From assembly GCA_949298955.1 (NCBI GenBank), contig CASFYQ010000007.1, forward strand, positions 62,001-126,000: 64,000 nucleotides of DNA. The letters run 5' to 3'. The DNA is from an uncultured Bacteroidales bacterium. Its GTDB lineage: Bacteria; Bacteroidota; Bacteroidia; Bacteroidales; Barnesiellaceae. The notes under the pieces are model-generated. The model had not been told where the DNA came from. It ran no database searches and saw only the letters and a program-made list of their open reading frames with translations. A program made the position numbers and the translations under genes. Below, in pieces: positions 10,679 through 19,149 of this stretch; position 1 is the first letter of the stretch; each line of letters begins with the position of its first letter.

Positions 10679-10701
10679 AAAAACAGTTCTCTTTTATAGG
10701 A

Positions 10702-10709
10702 CAAAGATA
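10702..10709 (-). promoter_or_regulatory. -7 element of YgjP-like gene
   Basis: TATCTTTG on the minus strand, 24 bases before the ATG at 10678. The remaining roughly 270 bases up to the next promoter module at 10993 show nothing I recognise, apart from a second TATCTTTG on the plus strand at 10972-10979. Confidence 0.65.
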
Positions 10710-10992
10710 GTGCAATGCCTATACCCAAACAATACACAGGTAACAGAAACTCACACAAAAAAAATGTATCTCCTCCCGCCGACTTTCAAATTCGCCTCTT
10801 TGCAACCCACCCCAGACAAATCCTCCCCAACGGCACCTGCCTCCCGCACTATCGGGTCTCATTCACGGCAACCGCCACGATTACCCCTTGCTGCAACTAT
10901 CTCGGCCCAACCGGATTGTTAAATCATGTTATTCCACAAGTACTATGCTATACAAGTTACCATATAATACCTATCTTTGTTAGACGAATATA

Positions 10993-11067
10993 GGCTGCGG
11001 CTCAGCATAGTCAAATTGCGAAACCTGCGTTTTCGATTTGCCTCTGCTCCCGCCTTTCACTATATTG
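10993..11067 (+). promoter_or_regulatory. Recurrent promoter module upstream of padR
   Basis: A block starting GGCTGCGGCTCAGCATAG, then a GCGAAA/TTTTCG inverted repeat, then TTTG at 11037-11040, 20 bases and TATATTG at 11061. The same layout recurs at 14161-14230, 29294-29356 and 55570-55617. The gene starts 20 bases downstream. Confidence 0.55.
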
Positions 11068-11087
11068 TCTCATAAAAGAGCCCGAAC

Positions 11088-11414
11088 ATGAATACCGACA
11101 ACGTAAAATCGCAAATGCGAAAAGGGATATTGGAATACTGCACCCTGCTCATTCTGCAAAAGAGAAGAGCCTATGTATCAGACATTATCCAATCGCTCAA
11201 AGCCTCGAAGCTCATCGTAGTCGAAGGCACCCTCTACCCGCTGCTCACCCGGCTCAAAAACTCGGGACTGCTCACCTATGTGTGGGAAGAGTCGACTCAG
11301 GGGCCACCCCGCAAATATTACGAACTGACTCCCGAGGGAGAAGATTTCCTCCACGAGCTCGACTCTGCCTGGAACGAACTGAACCAGGTTGTCACCCACA
11401 TCAAAGAACAATAA
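11088..11414 (+). CDS. PadR-family transcriptional regulator
   Basis: Winged-helix repressor of 108 residues. Visible family features are the N-terminal QMRKGILEYCTLLILQ helix, YVSDIIQSLKASKLIVVEGTLYPLLTRLKNSGLL (the recognition helix and wing) and GPPRKYYELTPEGEDFL. It is 19 bases ahead of the PspC-domain gene, a pairing common in Bacteroidetes, and probably autoregulates the pair in response to envelope stress. The effector is unknown. Confidence 0.92.
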   Translation: MNTDNVKSQMRKGILEYCTLLILQKRRAYVSDIIQSLKASKLIVVEGTLYPLLTRLKNSGLLTYVWEESTQGPPRKYYELTPEGEDFLHELDSAWNELNQVVTHIKEQ

Positions 11415-11433
11415 AATTCCAATACACTGCAAT

Positions 11434-12477
11434 ATGAAAAAGACTGTAACCGTCAACCTCGACAAAACCATCTTCAACATCGACGACGATGCCTACCAGC
11501 TGCTCGAAGGTTATCTGCAATCGCTCGGCGAACATTTCGCCCGCGAAGAGGGTGGACAAGAAATACTGAACGATATCGAGAGCCGCATAGCCGAGTTATT
11601 CAAGGAACGGCTGGGATTCGGCATGCAAGTCATCACCCTTCAAGAGGTGAACGAGGTTATCGCCATTATGGGGCACCCCGACGAGATAGAAAATCCGCTC
11701 GAAGGCGATAACCCCGACGGAGAAACCTCCGACAACGCCGAAACAGCCGGCAATACCGGCAATCCCGCTCCACGCAGGCGTCGGCTCTATCGCGACCCCG
11801 ACAACCGCATACTGGGCGGTGTGGCATCGGGTATCGCCTGCTACACGGACATCGACGTAACTCTTATCCGGGTTATTTTGGTTCTGCTGCTCCCCCTGTG
11901 GGCTTCGTCGATATGGATCTATCTGCTCTTGTGGATATGTATCCCCGAGGCACGCACCACGGCCCAGAAACTCGAAATGCGAGGCGAGACTCCCACCGTC
12001 GACAACATACGCCGAGCCGTCGAAGAGGAACACGTGAACGACCCTTCGGGCAACAACACATCTCGGAACACGCTGGGCGAGATATTCCGCGGGGTATTCA
12101 AGTTTTTCTTTATCTGTATCGGAGGACTCATCGCTCTCTCGATTATCGGGGCGCTGGTTACCTGCATCATTTGTCTGCTGGCCTTCCTCTTCCTGGGGAC
12201 AACGGCTATCACCACACCTTTCATCTCGATTTTTCCCGGAGATGTCGAGGTGCTCAACGGTCATTGGGAACTGGTGCTGTTCACCGTCTCGCTGCTGCTC
12301 ACCTTCGGTATTCCCCTCTATGCCATACTGCGGGCCGTGCTGGACTCTATCTTCCATTGGCAGCCGCAATCGTCGACCCTCAACATCACCCTGCTGGTAC
12401 TGTGGCTGCTCTCACTGGTCGGGCTCTTTGTGAGCACTTTCCTCACCCTCCCCGGCCAAGCATTATTTGTGATATAA
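11434..12477 (+). CDS. PspC-domain membrane protein
   Basis: Predicted inner-membrane stress-response protein, 347 residues from MKKTVTVNLDKTIFNIDDDAY. The N-terminal about 80 residues are a soluble domain of the HAAS-like type that often precedes PspC. The PspC domain proper (RLYRDPDNRILGGVASGIACY at about 115-135) follows with its hydrophobic helix pair. Four or five further membrane segments occupy the C-terminal half. It is cotranscribed with padR. An earlier in-frame start would overlap padR and gives no domain, so I reject it. Confidence 0.88.
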   Translation: MKKTVTVNLDKTIFNIDDDAYQLLEGYLQSLGEHFAREEGGQEILNDIESRIAELFKERLGFGMQVITLQEVNEVIAIMGHPDEIENPLEGDNPDGETSDNAETAGNTGNPAPRRRRLYRDPDNRILGGVASGIACYTDIDVTLIRVILVLLLPLWASSIWIYLLLWICIPEARTTAQKLEMRGETPTVDNIRRAVEEEHVNDPSGNNTSRNTLGEIFRGVFKFFFICIGGLIALSIIGALVTCIICLLAFLFLGTTAITTPFISIFPGDVEVLNGHWELVLFTVSLLLTFGIPLYAILRAVLDSIFHWQPQSSTLNITLLVLWLLSLVGLFVSTFLTLPGQALFVI

Positions 12478-12499
12478 TATCACCGATTACATAAAACGC

Positions 12500-12550
12500 A
12501 TGCCCCGAGCAACCGACAATCCGGAACAGCTCGGGGCATACGCTGTTTTT
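12500..12550. terminator. Terminator between pspC gene and nadK
   Basis: Perfect 11-bp stem ATGCCCCGAGC/GCTCGGGGCAT with an 18-base loop and a short T run on the plus side. It lies between convergent genes and may serve both. Confidence 0.75.
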
Positions 12551-12568
12551 CCCTACCGGCAAACGAGG

Positions 12569-13444
12569 TCACTCACGCTTGTCGACGCCCCACATCAGCT
12601 TGGCCCGCAAGGTCTCCGCGAAACTGTGTCCCAACCGCTTCACCACTTTGACAGTAAAGGGTGCCTTACGCAAAACCACCTGAATATCGGTATCGAGCAT
12701 AATCGACCGGCCGTCGACACTCAACAGATAGCTGTGACTGCGGCTGTCTACCCGCAAGGCAATATCGGTATTGTCGTTTACCACGAGCGGACGAATGGTG
12801 AGACTGTGAGGCGCCACCGGCGAAATGACCCAGTTGGCGGCCTGCGGCATGAGAATAGGGCCACCCACACTCATCGAATAGGCAGTCGAACCCGTGGGAG
12901 TAGCCACGATGAGGCCGTCGGCCTGGTAAGTATTGAGGAAACTGTCGCCCACGGTCGTGTGAATCGAAATCATCGACGAAGTATCCTGCTTCAATACAGC
13001 CACCTCATTAAGCGCATAAGGCCAAAAGCCGTCGGGACGCTGGGGCAAATCGACCTGCAACAACGAGCGTTCTTCGATTCTGTACCGCCCCGCGAGAATC
13101 TCGCTCATCACCGACTCGGTCTCCTCGGCCGGCACATCGGCCAAAAAGCCCAGCCGCCCGATGTTCACGCCCAACACCGGAATACCTCGGTCGCCTATCT
13201 TCTCGGCCGCCCGTAAAAAGGTACCGTCGCCCCCGATACTCAAAGCCATATCAGCCTCATAATCGCCACAACAATCTATCGCCTCGATAGCCCGACACAC
13301 GTCGGGGAGATCACGCGAAAGCCGTTCGTAAAAACTGCGGTGCGCCGCCAGCGAGACAGGCATGCGCGACAGCAGTTGCAACACGTTGTGAACCTGCGTC
13401 AGGCGAATACCCTGGTAATTATATCCGAATAACAAAATTTTCAT
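12569..13444 (-). CDS. nadK: NAD kinase
   Basis: Phosphorylates NAD to NADP. The 291 residues carry the catalytic GGDGT at 71-75, GVNIGRLGFLADV, the NEVAVL substrate loop and TPTGSTAYSMSVGGPI. The C-terminus ends with the usual beta-rich domain. It follows the CBS-domain gene by 9 bases on the same strand, an arrangement that also sits next to pdxJ in other Bacteroidetes, linking NADP and PLP cofactor genes. Confidence 0.97.
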   Translation of the reverse strand: MKILLFGYNYQGIRLTQVHNVLQLLSRMPVSLAAHRSFYERLSRDLPDVCRAIEAIDCCGDYEADMALSIGGDGTFLRAAEKIGDRGIPVLGVNIGRLGFLADVPAEETESVMSEILAGRYRIEERSLLQVDLPQRPDGFWPYALNEVAVLKQDTSSMISIHTTVGDSFLNTYQADGLIVATPTGSTAYSMSVGGPILMPQAANWVISPVAPHSLTIRPLVVNDNTDIALRVDSRSHSYLLSVDGRSIMLDTDIQVVLRKAPFTVKVVKRLGHSFAETLRAKLMWGVDKRE

Positions 13445-13453
13445 AGCTCGTCT

Positions 13454-14110
13454 CTACATTTCCAAATAATACATCAATTCCTTGACACGCTGTTCGATAC
13501 GGTCGTCCATCACGCTGTGCAACTGATGGCAGCTCAACACTCGATAGTCAAACCGTTCGAGCGAGCGGAGTACCGGCGTGGCATCTTCACGGTCGATGCG
13601 CAGGCAGGCCCGCCACATGCCCGACTCCTCGTCGGGGCGTATCATCAGGTTCATCACCCGGCAGTCATTATCCTCCACCAAGCGGGTAAGCTCGGTCGCC
13701 GAATAGTCGGCCCGCGGAATCTCCAACTCGATAATAGCCCCCGACGACGAGGTCTGGCACAATCGGGCCACCGCCACCATCACCGCATGAATGGGAATAG
13801 CCCCCACATAACGGCGATGCCGGTCGACCACGGGAAGCACATCGTCGGTATATTGGGCAAACTGGTTCACCACATCGAGCAGATGAGCCTCCTCGCGCAC
13901 GGCAGGCCGACGCAGGTTCTCCCGACCAACAGCCTCCTCGCCGGCCACATCGGTCAACTCTTTATTATGAAGAATGCCCACATACTCGCCCTCATCGACC
14001 ACCGGCAGGCTCGACCACCCCGAGCGCTCCATCTCCGCACGGGCCCGGCTCACCGGCATCCCGGCCAAGAGGAAAGGGATTTCGGGCAATATCATATCTT
14101 TTGCTTTCAT
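13454..14110 (-). CDS. CBS-domain protein (tandem CBS plus ACT-like tail)
   Basis: Predicted ligand-sensing protein of 218 residues. Two CBS motifs can be seen (MILPEIPFLLAGMPVSRARAEM... at 6-60 and LLDVVNQFAQYTDDVLPVVD at about 77-120), followed by an ACT-like beta-alpha region (GAIIELEIP... to the end). CBS pairs usually bind adenosine nucleotides, so regulation of the adjacent NAD kinase by nucleotide level is plausible but inferred. It is the first gene of the CBS-nadK unit, driven by the promoter module at 14161-14230. Confidence 0.85.
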   Translation of the reverse strand: MKAKDMILPEIPFLLAGMPVSRARAEMERSGWSSLPVVDEGEYVGILHNKELTDVAGEEAVGRENLRRPAVREEAHLLDVVNQFAQYTDDVLPVVDRHRRYVGAIPIHAVMVAVARLCQTSSSGAIIELEIPRADYSATELTRLVEDNDCRVMNLMIRPDEESGMWRACLRIDREDATPVLRSLERFDYRVLSCHQLHSVMDDRIEQRVKELMYYLEM

Positions 14111-14160
14111 TTATTGCACATATTTCTGTAATTCGTATTATTTTTGCACGAAAGATTAGA

Positions 14161-14230
14161 CAAAGATAGTGAAAGGTGAGTGGAGAGACAAATGAAAACG
14201 TTTGTTTTCAAGTTAAGCTATGCCGAGCCG
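14161..14230 (-). promoter_or_regulatory. Recurrent promoter module upstream of CBS-nadK
   Basis: On the minus strand: GGCTCGGCATAG, then GAAAAC-4-GTTTTC (14194-14209), TTTG (14189-14192), exactly 20 bases and TATCTTTG (14161-14168). This is the best copy of the module. A GCTGC/GCAGC hairpin at about 14281-14304 lies in the pdxJ leader beyond it. Confidence 0.7.
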
Positions 14231-14344
14231 CTAACTATCTTACTTAAAAAAAGAATTATTTTTTTCGGCCGACGCCACGGGCTGCTCCCGTTCGTTGGGG
14301 CAGCGGGGCACTACACCGAAACACGATTAGGGTAAAAAAAGAAA

Positions 14345-15058
14345 ATGACCAAGTTAAGTGTTAATGTCAACAAGATAGCCACCTTGCGCAACGCAAGGGG
14401 TGGAAATATTCCCAATGTACTGAAAGTTACGCTCGATTGCGAATCGTTCGGCGCCGAAGGTATCACCGTACACCCGCGCCCCGACGAACGGCACATTCGA
14501 TATGCCGATGTCTATGAACTGCGCCCGGCCGTAAGCACCGAGTTCAACATCGAAGGGTACCCCTCCGAGAAATTCCTCGACATGGTGCTCAAAGTAAAAC
14601 CCACCCAGGTGACACTGGTACCCGACGCTCACGATGTAATCACCTCGAACGCCGGGTGGGACACCAAGGCCCATTTCGATTTCTTGTCGAAGGTTATCGA
14701 CCAGTGCAAATCGGCCAACATACGCACCTCGATTTTCGTGGAGACCGACCTCGAAATGGTCGAGTATGCCGCCAAAACCGGAGCCGACCGTATCGAACTC
14801 TACACCGAGCCGTATGCCGTGCTCTATGCCAAAGACCGCGAGGCGGCCGTCGCCCCCTTTGTCAAGGCTGCCGAGCATGCCCGCAGCCTGGGATTGGGCG
14901 TGAACGCCGGCCACGACCTCAGCCTCGAGAATCTGCGTTTTCTCCACGAGAACATACCTTTCTTAAGCGAGGTTTCCATAGGCCACTGCCTCATCTGCGA
15001 CGCCCTCTATCTGGGCCTGAAAGAGACTATCAAACAATACAAAGAGTGTCTGAAATAA
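14345..15058 (+). CDS. pdxJ: Pyridoxine 5'-phosphate synthase
   Basis: Condenses 1-deoxyxylulose-5-phosphate with 3-amino-2-oxopropyl phosphate in the DXP-dependent vitamin B6 pathway. It is a TIM barrel of 237 residues with the phosphate/substrate motifs [36 protein letters not shown] and [12 protein letters not shown], ending in [17 protein letters not shown]. It is the first gene of a four-gene run with exbB, exbD and tonB; the spacers are 16-30 bases, so a single transcript is likely. Confidence 0.97.
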   Translation: MTKLSVNVNKIATLRNARGGNIPNVLKVTLDCESFGAEGITVHPRPDERHIRYADVYELRPAVSTEFNIEGYPSEKFLDMVLKVKPTQVTLVPDAHDVITSNAGWDTKAHFDFLSKVIDQCKSANIRTSIFVETDLEMVEYAAKTGADRIELYTEPYAVLYAKDREAAVAPFVKAAEHARSLGLGVNAGHDLSLENLRFLHENIPFLSEVSIGHCLICDALYLGLKETIKQYKECLK

Positions 15059-15077
15059 ACCTGTTAAACCCCATATC

Positions 15078-15779
15078 ATGAATCTGCTGACTTTGCTCCT
15101 ACAAGCAACCGACACGATTGTGACTCCACCCGTACTCACCCCGGTCGAAACTGCCAACGAACTCAATCTTTGGGACTTGGCCTGCAAGGGTGGTATCATC
15201 ATGATACCCCTGTTGCTCCTCTCCCTGCTCTCCATCTACATCTTCGTCGAGCGTCTGCAAGTCATCAGACGAGCCGCCCGCGAAGACAACACCTTCATGG
15301 AACGCATCAAAGACTATATCCACGAAGGCAACATCGACAGTGCCCTGAAACTTTGCAAAAAGACCAACACCCCCTACTCGCGGCTCATAGCCAAAGGCAT
15401 CTCTCGTCTGGGACGCCCCATGAACGACGTGCTGGTCGCCATCGAGAACGTGGGCAATATCGAGATTGCCAAACTCGAAAAAGGATTCCCCTGGCTCGCC
15501 ACCACCGCTGCCGGAGCTCCCATGCTCGGATTCCTCGGCACCGTAACCGGTATGGTTCGCGCCTTTTATAACATGGCCTCGGCCGGTAACAACGCCGACA
15601 TCTCGACTCTCTCGGGCGGTATCTACGAGGCTCTGGTGACCACCGTGGCCGGCCTTATCGTAGGCATCATCGCCCTCTTTGCCTACAACTACCTCGTGTC
15701 GCGCGTCGACGGCGTGATGAACCAGCTCGAATCGAAGACAATGGAATTTATGGACCTGCTCAACGAGCCGGCCGAATAA
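15078..15779 (+). CDS. exbB: ExbB/TolQ proton-channel subunit
   Basis: Inner-membrane subunit that uses the proton motive force to energise TonB. At 233 residues it has the three expected membrane segments: about 38-58 (GGIIMIPLLLLSLLSIYIFV), about 140-165 (ATTAAGAPMLGFLGTVTGMV) and about 185-210 (YEALVTTVAGLIVGIIALF). The conserved GFLGTVTGM and TTVAGL motifs are present. The gene precedes exbD by 16 bases. Confidence 0.95.
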   Translation: MNLLTLLLQATDTIVTPPVLTPVETANELNLWDLACKGGIIMIPLLLLSLLSIYIFVERLQVIRRAAREDNTFMERIKDYIHEGNIDSALKLCKKTNTPYSRLIAKGISRLGRPMNDVLVAIENVGNIEIAKLEKGFPWLATTAAGAPMLGFLGTVTGMVRAFYNMASAGNNADISTLSGGIYEALVTTVAGLIVGIIALFAYNYLVSRVDGVMNQLESKTMEFMDLLNEPAE

Positions 15780-15795
15780 ACGAGAGGACAGAACC

Positions 15796-16212
15796 ATGGC
15801 GCTGAAACGACGACATAAGATAGAGGCCACATTCAGCATGGCATCGATGACCGACGTTATCTTCCTGCTGCTCATCTTCTTCATGATTACCTCGACGATT
15901 GTCTTTCCCAACTCCATTAAGGTGAACCTACCGCAAAGCAACCAACAGGCAGCAGCCAAGCCCCTCACCCGGGTGACTATCGACGAGCACATGAACTACT
16001 ACATCGCATTCGGCAACGAAGCCGCACAACCCGTCACCTACGACCAACTCGTGCAGCGACTCGCCGAAACGCCTCTGCATGACAGCGAACGATTCGTAGC
16101 CCTCTATGCCGACGAATCGGTTCCCTACCGCGAAATTGTCAAGGTACTCAACATTGCCAACGACAACCATCTGAAAATGGTACTGGCCACCAAACCGGTG
16201 CGCAACCCGTAA
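15796..16212 (+). CDS. exbD: ExbD/TolR biopolymer transport protein
   Basis: Partner of ExbB with one N-terminal membrane helix and a periplasmic domain, 138 residues. MASMTDVIFLLLIFFMITST contains the membrane aspartate used for proton passage. The rest folds as the small periplasmic domain (VALYADESVPYREIVKVLNIA). Confidence 0.95.
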   Translation: MALKRRHKIEATFSMASMTDVIFLLLIFFMITSTIVFPNSIKVNLPQSNQQAAAKPLTRVTIDEHMNYYIAFGNEAAQPVTYDQLVQRLAETPLHDSERFVALYADESVPYREIVKVLNIANDNHLKMVLATKPVRNP

Positions 16213-16242
16213 TCGCATAACCCCCTTATCGAACCGCTCCCC

Positions 16243-16989
16243 GTGGAACCACAGAAAAGAGACAAAATACAAGCCATCGCCGCCACCGTTGCCGTGCATC
16301 TGGTGGTACTCCTCCTCTTGTGGTTCACCCTCTTGGGCAACGAGCCTGTGGGCTCGGGCAGCGGGGTGCTGATACAGGTGGGACTGGTCGACGAAGCATC
16401 GGGCATATTCGAATCGGACTCCAAACAACCCGAGCAGCCCCAAACCGAACTGCCTCGTGAAAACGACGACGAATTGATTACTCAAAACGACGAGGAGAGT
16501 GTGCAAATCGAGCAAAAAGATTCAGAGAAGGAAAAAGCTCCCCAAGAGAACAAAAAAGACGAACGTATAGCCAACCAGGTAAAGAATGCCTTTGGCAAAG
16601 GCGTGTCGAACGATGGCAGCCGCGGCGACAGCGACACAGGCAGCGGAACACAGGGAAACCCCTTCGGTAACTCGTCGACGGGCGAACTCACCGGCGTAGG
16701 CGGCTACGGAGGTTACAATCTGGGCGGCCGCGGTCTCGTAGGCTCCCTGCCTTATCCCCAATACGACAACAGCAACGATGCCGGCACCATAGCCATCTCG
16801 ATTACCGTCAACCCGCAGGGCGAGGTCATCAGCGCCATCGCCACGGTCAACGGCAGCAAAGGAACCGCTTTCTCCAACCCCAAGCTGCGGGCTTCGGCCG
16901 AAGCTGCCGCCCGACGGTCGCGCTTCGAGCGCAGCAACCGCACGTCGAACCAGACGGGAGTTATCGTCTATATATTCAAACAGAACTAA
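16243..16989 (+). CDS. tonB: TonB-like energy transducer
   Basis: Periplasm-spanning protein linking ExbBD to outer-membrane receptors. It appears to start at GTG 16243 (MEPQKRDKIQAIAAT); no ATG fits better. One membrane helix (about 10-32) is followed by a long acidic, then Gly/Ser/Asn-rich periplasmic linker (about 50-170). The C-terminal domain (about 170-248) has the AISITVNPQGEVISAIA and SKGTAFSNPKL patterns of TonB_C. The linker is E/Q/K/G-rich rather than proline-rich, so it may act in a Tol-like or specialised system. It ends the pdxJ-exbB-exbD-tonB operon. Confidence 0.85.
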   Translation: MEPQKRDKIQAIAATVAVHLVVLLLLWFTLLGNEPVGSGSGVLIQVGLVDEASGIFESDSKQPEQPQTELPRENDDELITQNDEESVQIEQKDSEKEKAPQENKKDERIANQVKNAFGKGVSNDGSRGDSDTGSGTQGNPFGNSSTGELTGVGGYGGYNLGGRGLVGSLPYPQYDNSNDAGTIAISITVNPQGEVISAIATVNGSKGTAFSNPKLRASAEAAARRSRFERSNRTSNQTGVIVYIFKQN

Positions 16990-17002
16990 TCGATACCAAA
17001 GA

Positions 17003-17022
17003 GGCCCGGCACAAGCCGAGCC
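17003..17022 (+). terminator. Weak hairpin after tonB
   Basis: GGCCCGGC-ACAA-GCCGAGCC with one mismatch, between the convergent tonB and PCMD genes. The downstream T run is poor. Confidence 0.4.
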
Positions 17023-17053
17023 CCAATTTCATATCACGTTCGTTCCTCCAATA

Positions 17054-18025
17054 TTAATACCCCAAAGCGATATTGTCAATCCACAGGGTACTGCCCAACC
17101 CGCCCACATAGGCTGTGCCGCAAGTAGCCGAGGCCATGACGAGCATATGAGTCACCTCTTCGTCGGGATTGCCCCAACCCACCTCAATCACGGGGACCAT
17201 CTTGCCTTTACTGTTGCGGCAATAATAGGCTTTCTCCTCGGGGATAAGCCCCATGTAGGATTTATAAAATGGTTTGTCCGTAATATCTCCATAATGAATA
17301 GGTATGCTGTGGCCGTTCACCCAACCCGAAGTACTTTTCTCGTAACGCTCGCGACCGGTCCCTACTCGATGGGCATAGACGTTGCCGTCGGCATCTTCCC
17401 AGCGATGTTGCAAGAGGATATACACCTCGCCGCTATCGCGCCCGGGCAACTCCTTGCGAGCACTGAACCCGGTCGACTGGGTACGGAAATTATCGGGCGA
17501 TGCCTGGTATTTATAATCGAATATCAACCGGACAGGCCGCTTGGTAAAAGGGATACCCATCTCCATCTTGCTGTACGGGCTATTGGTCGAGCGGATAGGT
17601 TCGTTCACCTCGCCCAGAAAAATACTGCCACTCACCAGCACATGCAAGTTCATCATGCCCAGCACGCAGCAATCTTCGATAACAGTCTCCATACGGGCAC
17701 AAGTTCCACCCCCTTCGCGTTTCTCGGGGCAGACGGTATTACTGGCTTTTACCACTCCCATCACGTTGGCCATTACGTTTGACGAGGCCCACGGAGAGCC
17801 GCCCATATTCTTGTAAGCCTTGTTCCCCTTGATATATTGGGTAGGGGCAATGGCATAGACCATCTTGGTTTTGCCGCCAAGCAAAACCGATTCTTTGATT
17901 TCACGAGTTACCCAATGCTCAAAATCGCCAAAAGCAAGTGGCTCTATCTGCTGGGCGCCAGCACTTTCCACCGACAACAAGCCGCACAAAGCAAGCCCCA
18001 GTATTGTATTCTGCATCTTTTTCAT
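17054..18025 (-). CDS. PCMD-domain (putative carbohydrate metabolism) exported protein
   Basis: The 323-residue protein has a Sec signal peptide (MKKMQNTILGLALCGLLSVESAGAQ). The mature part resembles the PCMD family: FGDFEHWVTREI at the start, PVRLIFDYKYQAS in the middle and the closing LWIDNIALGY typical of this jelly-roll domain. It probably acts in the periplasm or on the surface as a glycan-binding module; no enzyme activity is shown. It has its own promoter (TAATTTTG, 18051-18058). Confidence 0.75.
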   Translation of the reverse strand: MKKMQNTILGLALCGLLSVESAGAQQIEPLAFGDFEHWVTREIKESVLLGGKTKMVYAIAPTQYIKGNKAYKNMGGSPWASSNVMANVMGVVKASNTVCPEKREGGGTCARMETVIEDCCVLGMMNLHVLVSGSIFLGEVNEPIRSTNSPYSKMEMGIPFTKRPVRLIFDYKYQASPDNFRTQSTGFSARKELPGRDSGEVYILLQHRWEDADGNVYAHRVGTGRERYEKSTSGWVNGHSIPIHYGDITDKPFYKSYMGLIPEEKAYYCRNSKGKMVPVIEVGWGNPDEEVTHMLVMASATCGTAYVGGLGSTLWIDNIALGY

Positions 18026-18050
18026 ACCGATTTCACCTATTCAGACCCTG

Positions 18051-18058
18051 CAAAATTA
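18051..18058 (-). promoter_or_regulatory. -7 element of PCMD gene
   Basis: TAATTTTG on the minus strand, 26 bases before the ATG; full TAnnTTTG match without an obvious -33 box. Confidence 0.6.
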
Positions 18059-18234
18059 CATGCTCTACCGATTTATTCGGGCGAATTATCTATTTTTAAA
18101 TATTTATCCAACCGATTCGAAGCACAAATGTGCCATATGCCGCTATACATAAGCCCCGAAAATGTTGCATTTTGTAAAAAAACACGTCAAATAAGAAAAA
18201 TGTTCAAATGGAATCTTATCTCCCCGATTTTCAT

Positions 18235-18297
18235 TATCTTTGTTACACGAAAATAGAAACCGGTTGGGCTTGGCCAAATGCTGAAAACAACGTTTTC
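18235..18297 (+). promoter_or_regulatory. Promoter and GAAAAC/GTTTTC operator-like repeat of the steroid-reductase operon
   Basis: TATCTTTG at 18235-18242 is a full -7 match. Inside the resulting leader, GAAAAC-AAC-GTTTTC (18283-18297) matches the inverted repeat of the recurrent promoter module, but the TTTG and TAnnTTTG boxes that normally follow it are degenerate here. The repeat may be an operator downstream of the start site. Confidence 0.5.
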
Positions 18298-18368
18298 ATC
18301 AACCTCGCTTCTCTCCTTTTTCTCTTTTCACGACAAGATAACCCTTACACTTATTTTTATATAAATCC

Positions 18369-19142
18369 ATGGAAACTGCCACATTCAATATTTTTCTGGT
18401 TGTCATGGCCGTCACGGCTCTCATCGTATTTATCGCCCTGCATTTCGTGAGTGCAGGCTATGGCATGCTGTTTGACCGCAAGTGGGGCATATCCCTGCCC
18501 AACCGCATCGGGTGGGTGGTGATGGAAGCTCCGGTCTTCGTAGCGATGCTCGTGTTGTGGTTTCTGGCTCCTGAGGCCTACCGCTACGACCCGGTACGCA
18601 TCACTTTTCTGATAATTTTCCAATTACACTATTTCCAACGCTCGTTCATCTTCCCCCTCCTCATCAAGGGGAACAGCCGCATGCCGCTCAGCATCGTGAG
18701 CATGGGCGTTGTTTTCAACCTGCTCAATGCGTTCATGCAGGGTGGTTGGATTTTCTACATCTCGCCGCTCGACTACTACACCCCGGCCTGGTTCACCTCG
18801 CCCCAATTCATCATCGGGGTCATCGCCTTTGCTGCCGGCATGTTCATCAATATCCAATCCGATTCCATCATACGCCACCTGCGCAAGCCGGGCGACCGTC
18901 GCCACTACATACCCCGGGGCGGTATGTTCCGCTGGGTATCGTCGGCCAACTATTTCGGCGAATTTCTCGAATGGGTAGGGTTTGCCGTCCTCACCTGGTC
19001 ATGGGCAGGAGCAGTCTTTGCCTGGTGGACATTTGCCAATCTGGCACCCCGATCCGCCTCGCTTTATAAACGATATGCCCAAGAGTTTGGAGAAGAGTTT
19101 ACCAAAGAAAAACGGAAAAAAATAATACCCTTTATCTATTAA
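18369..19142 (+). CDS. Steroid 5-alpha-reductase (SRD5A family)
   Basis: Membrane NADPH-dependent reductase predicted to reduce the delta-4 double bond of 3-oxo-steroids to the 5-alpha (allo) form. It has 257 residues and about seven hydrophobic segments. The match to animal SRD5A is clear in the active region: MEAPVF (Glu53), LHYFQRSFIFPLL (86-98), IPRGGMFRWVSSANYFGEFL (181-200) followed by EWVGFA, and the closing KIIPFIY. It heads a four-gene operon with an OYE-type reductase and two SDRs, 7 bases before the next gene. Such 5AR/5BR/HSDH clusters are known in gut Bacteroidales for forming isoallo-bile acids. The bile-acid or steroid-hormone substrate is inferred; the family is secure. Confidence 0.88.
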   Translation: METATFNIFLVVMAVTALIVFIALHFVSAGYGMLFDRKWGISLPNRIGWVVMEAPVFVAMLVLWFLAPEAYRYDPVRITFLIIFQLHYFQRSFIFPLLIKGNSRMPLSIVSMGVVFNLLNAFMQGGWIFYISPLDYYTPAWFTSPQFIIGVIAFAAGMFINIQSDSIIRHLRKPGDRRHYIPRGGMFRWVSSANYFGEFLEWVGFAVLTWSWAGAVFAWWTFANLAPRSASLYKRYAQEFGEEFTKEKRKKIIPFIY

Positions 19143-19149
19143 ATAAATC

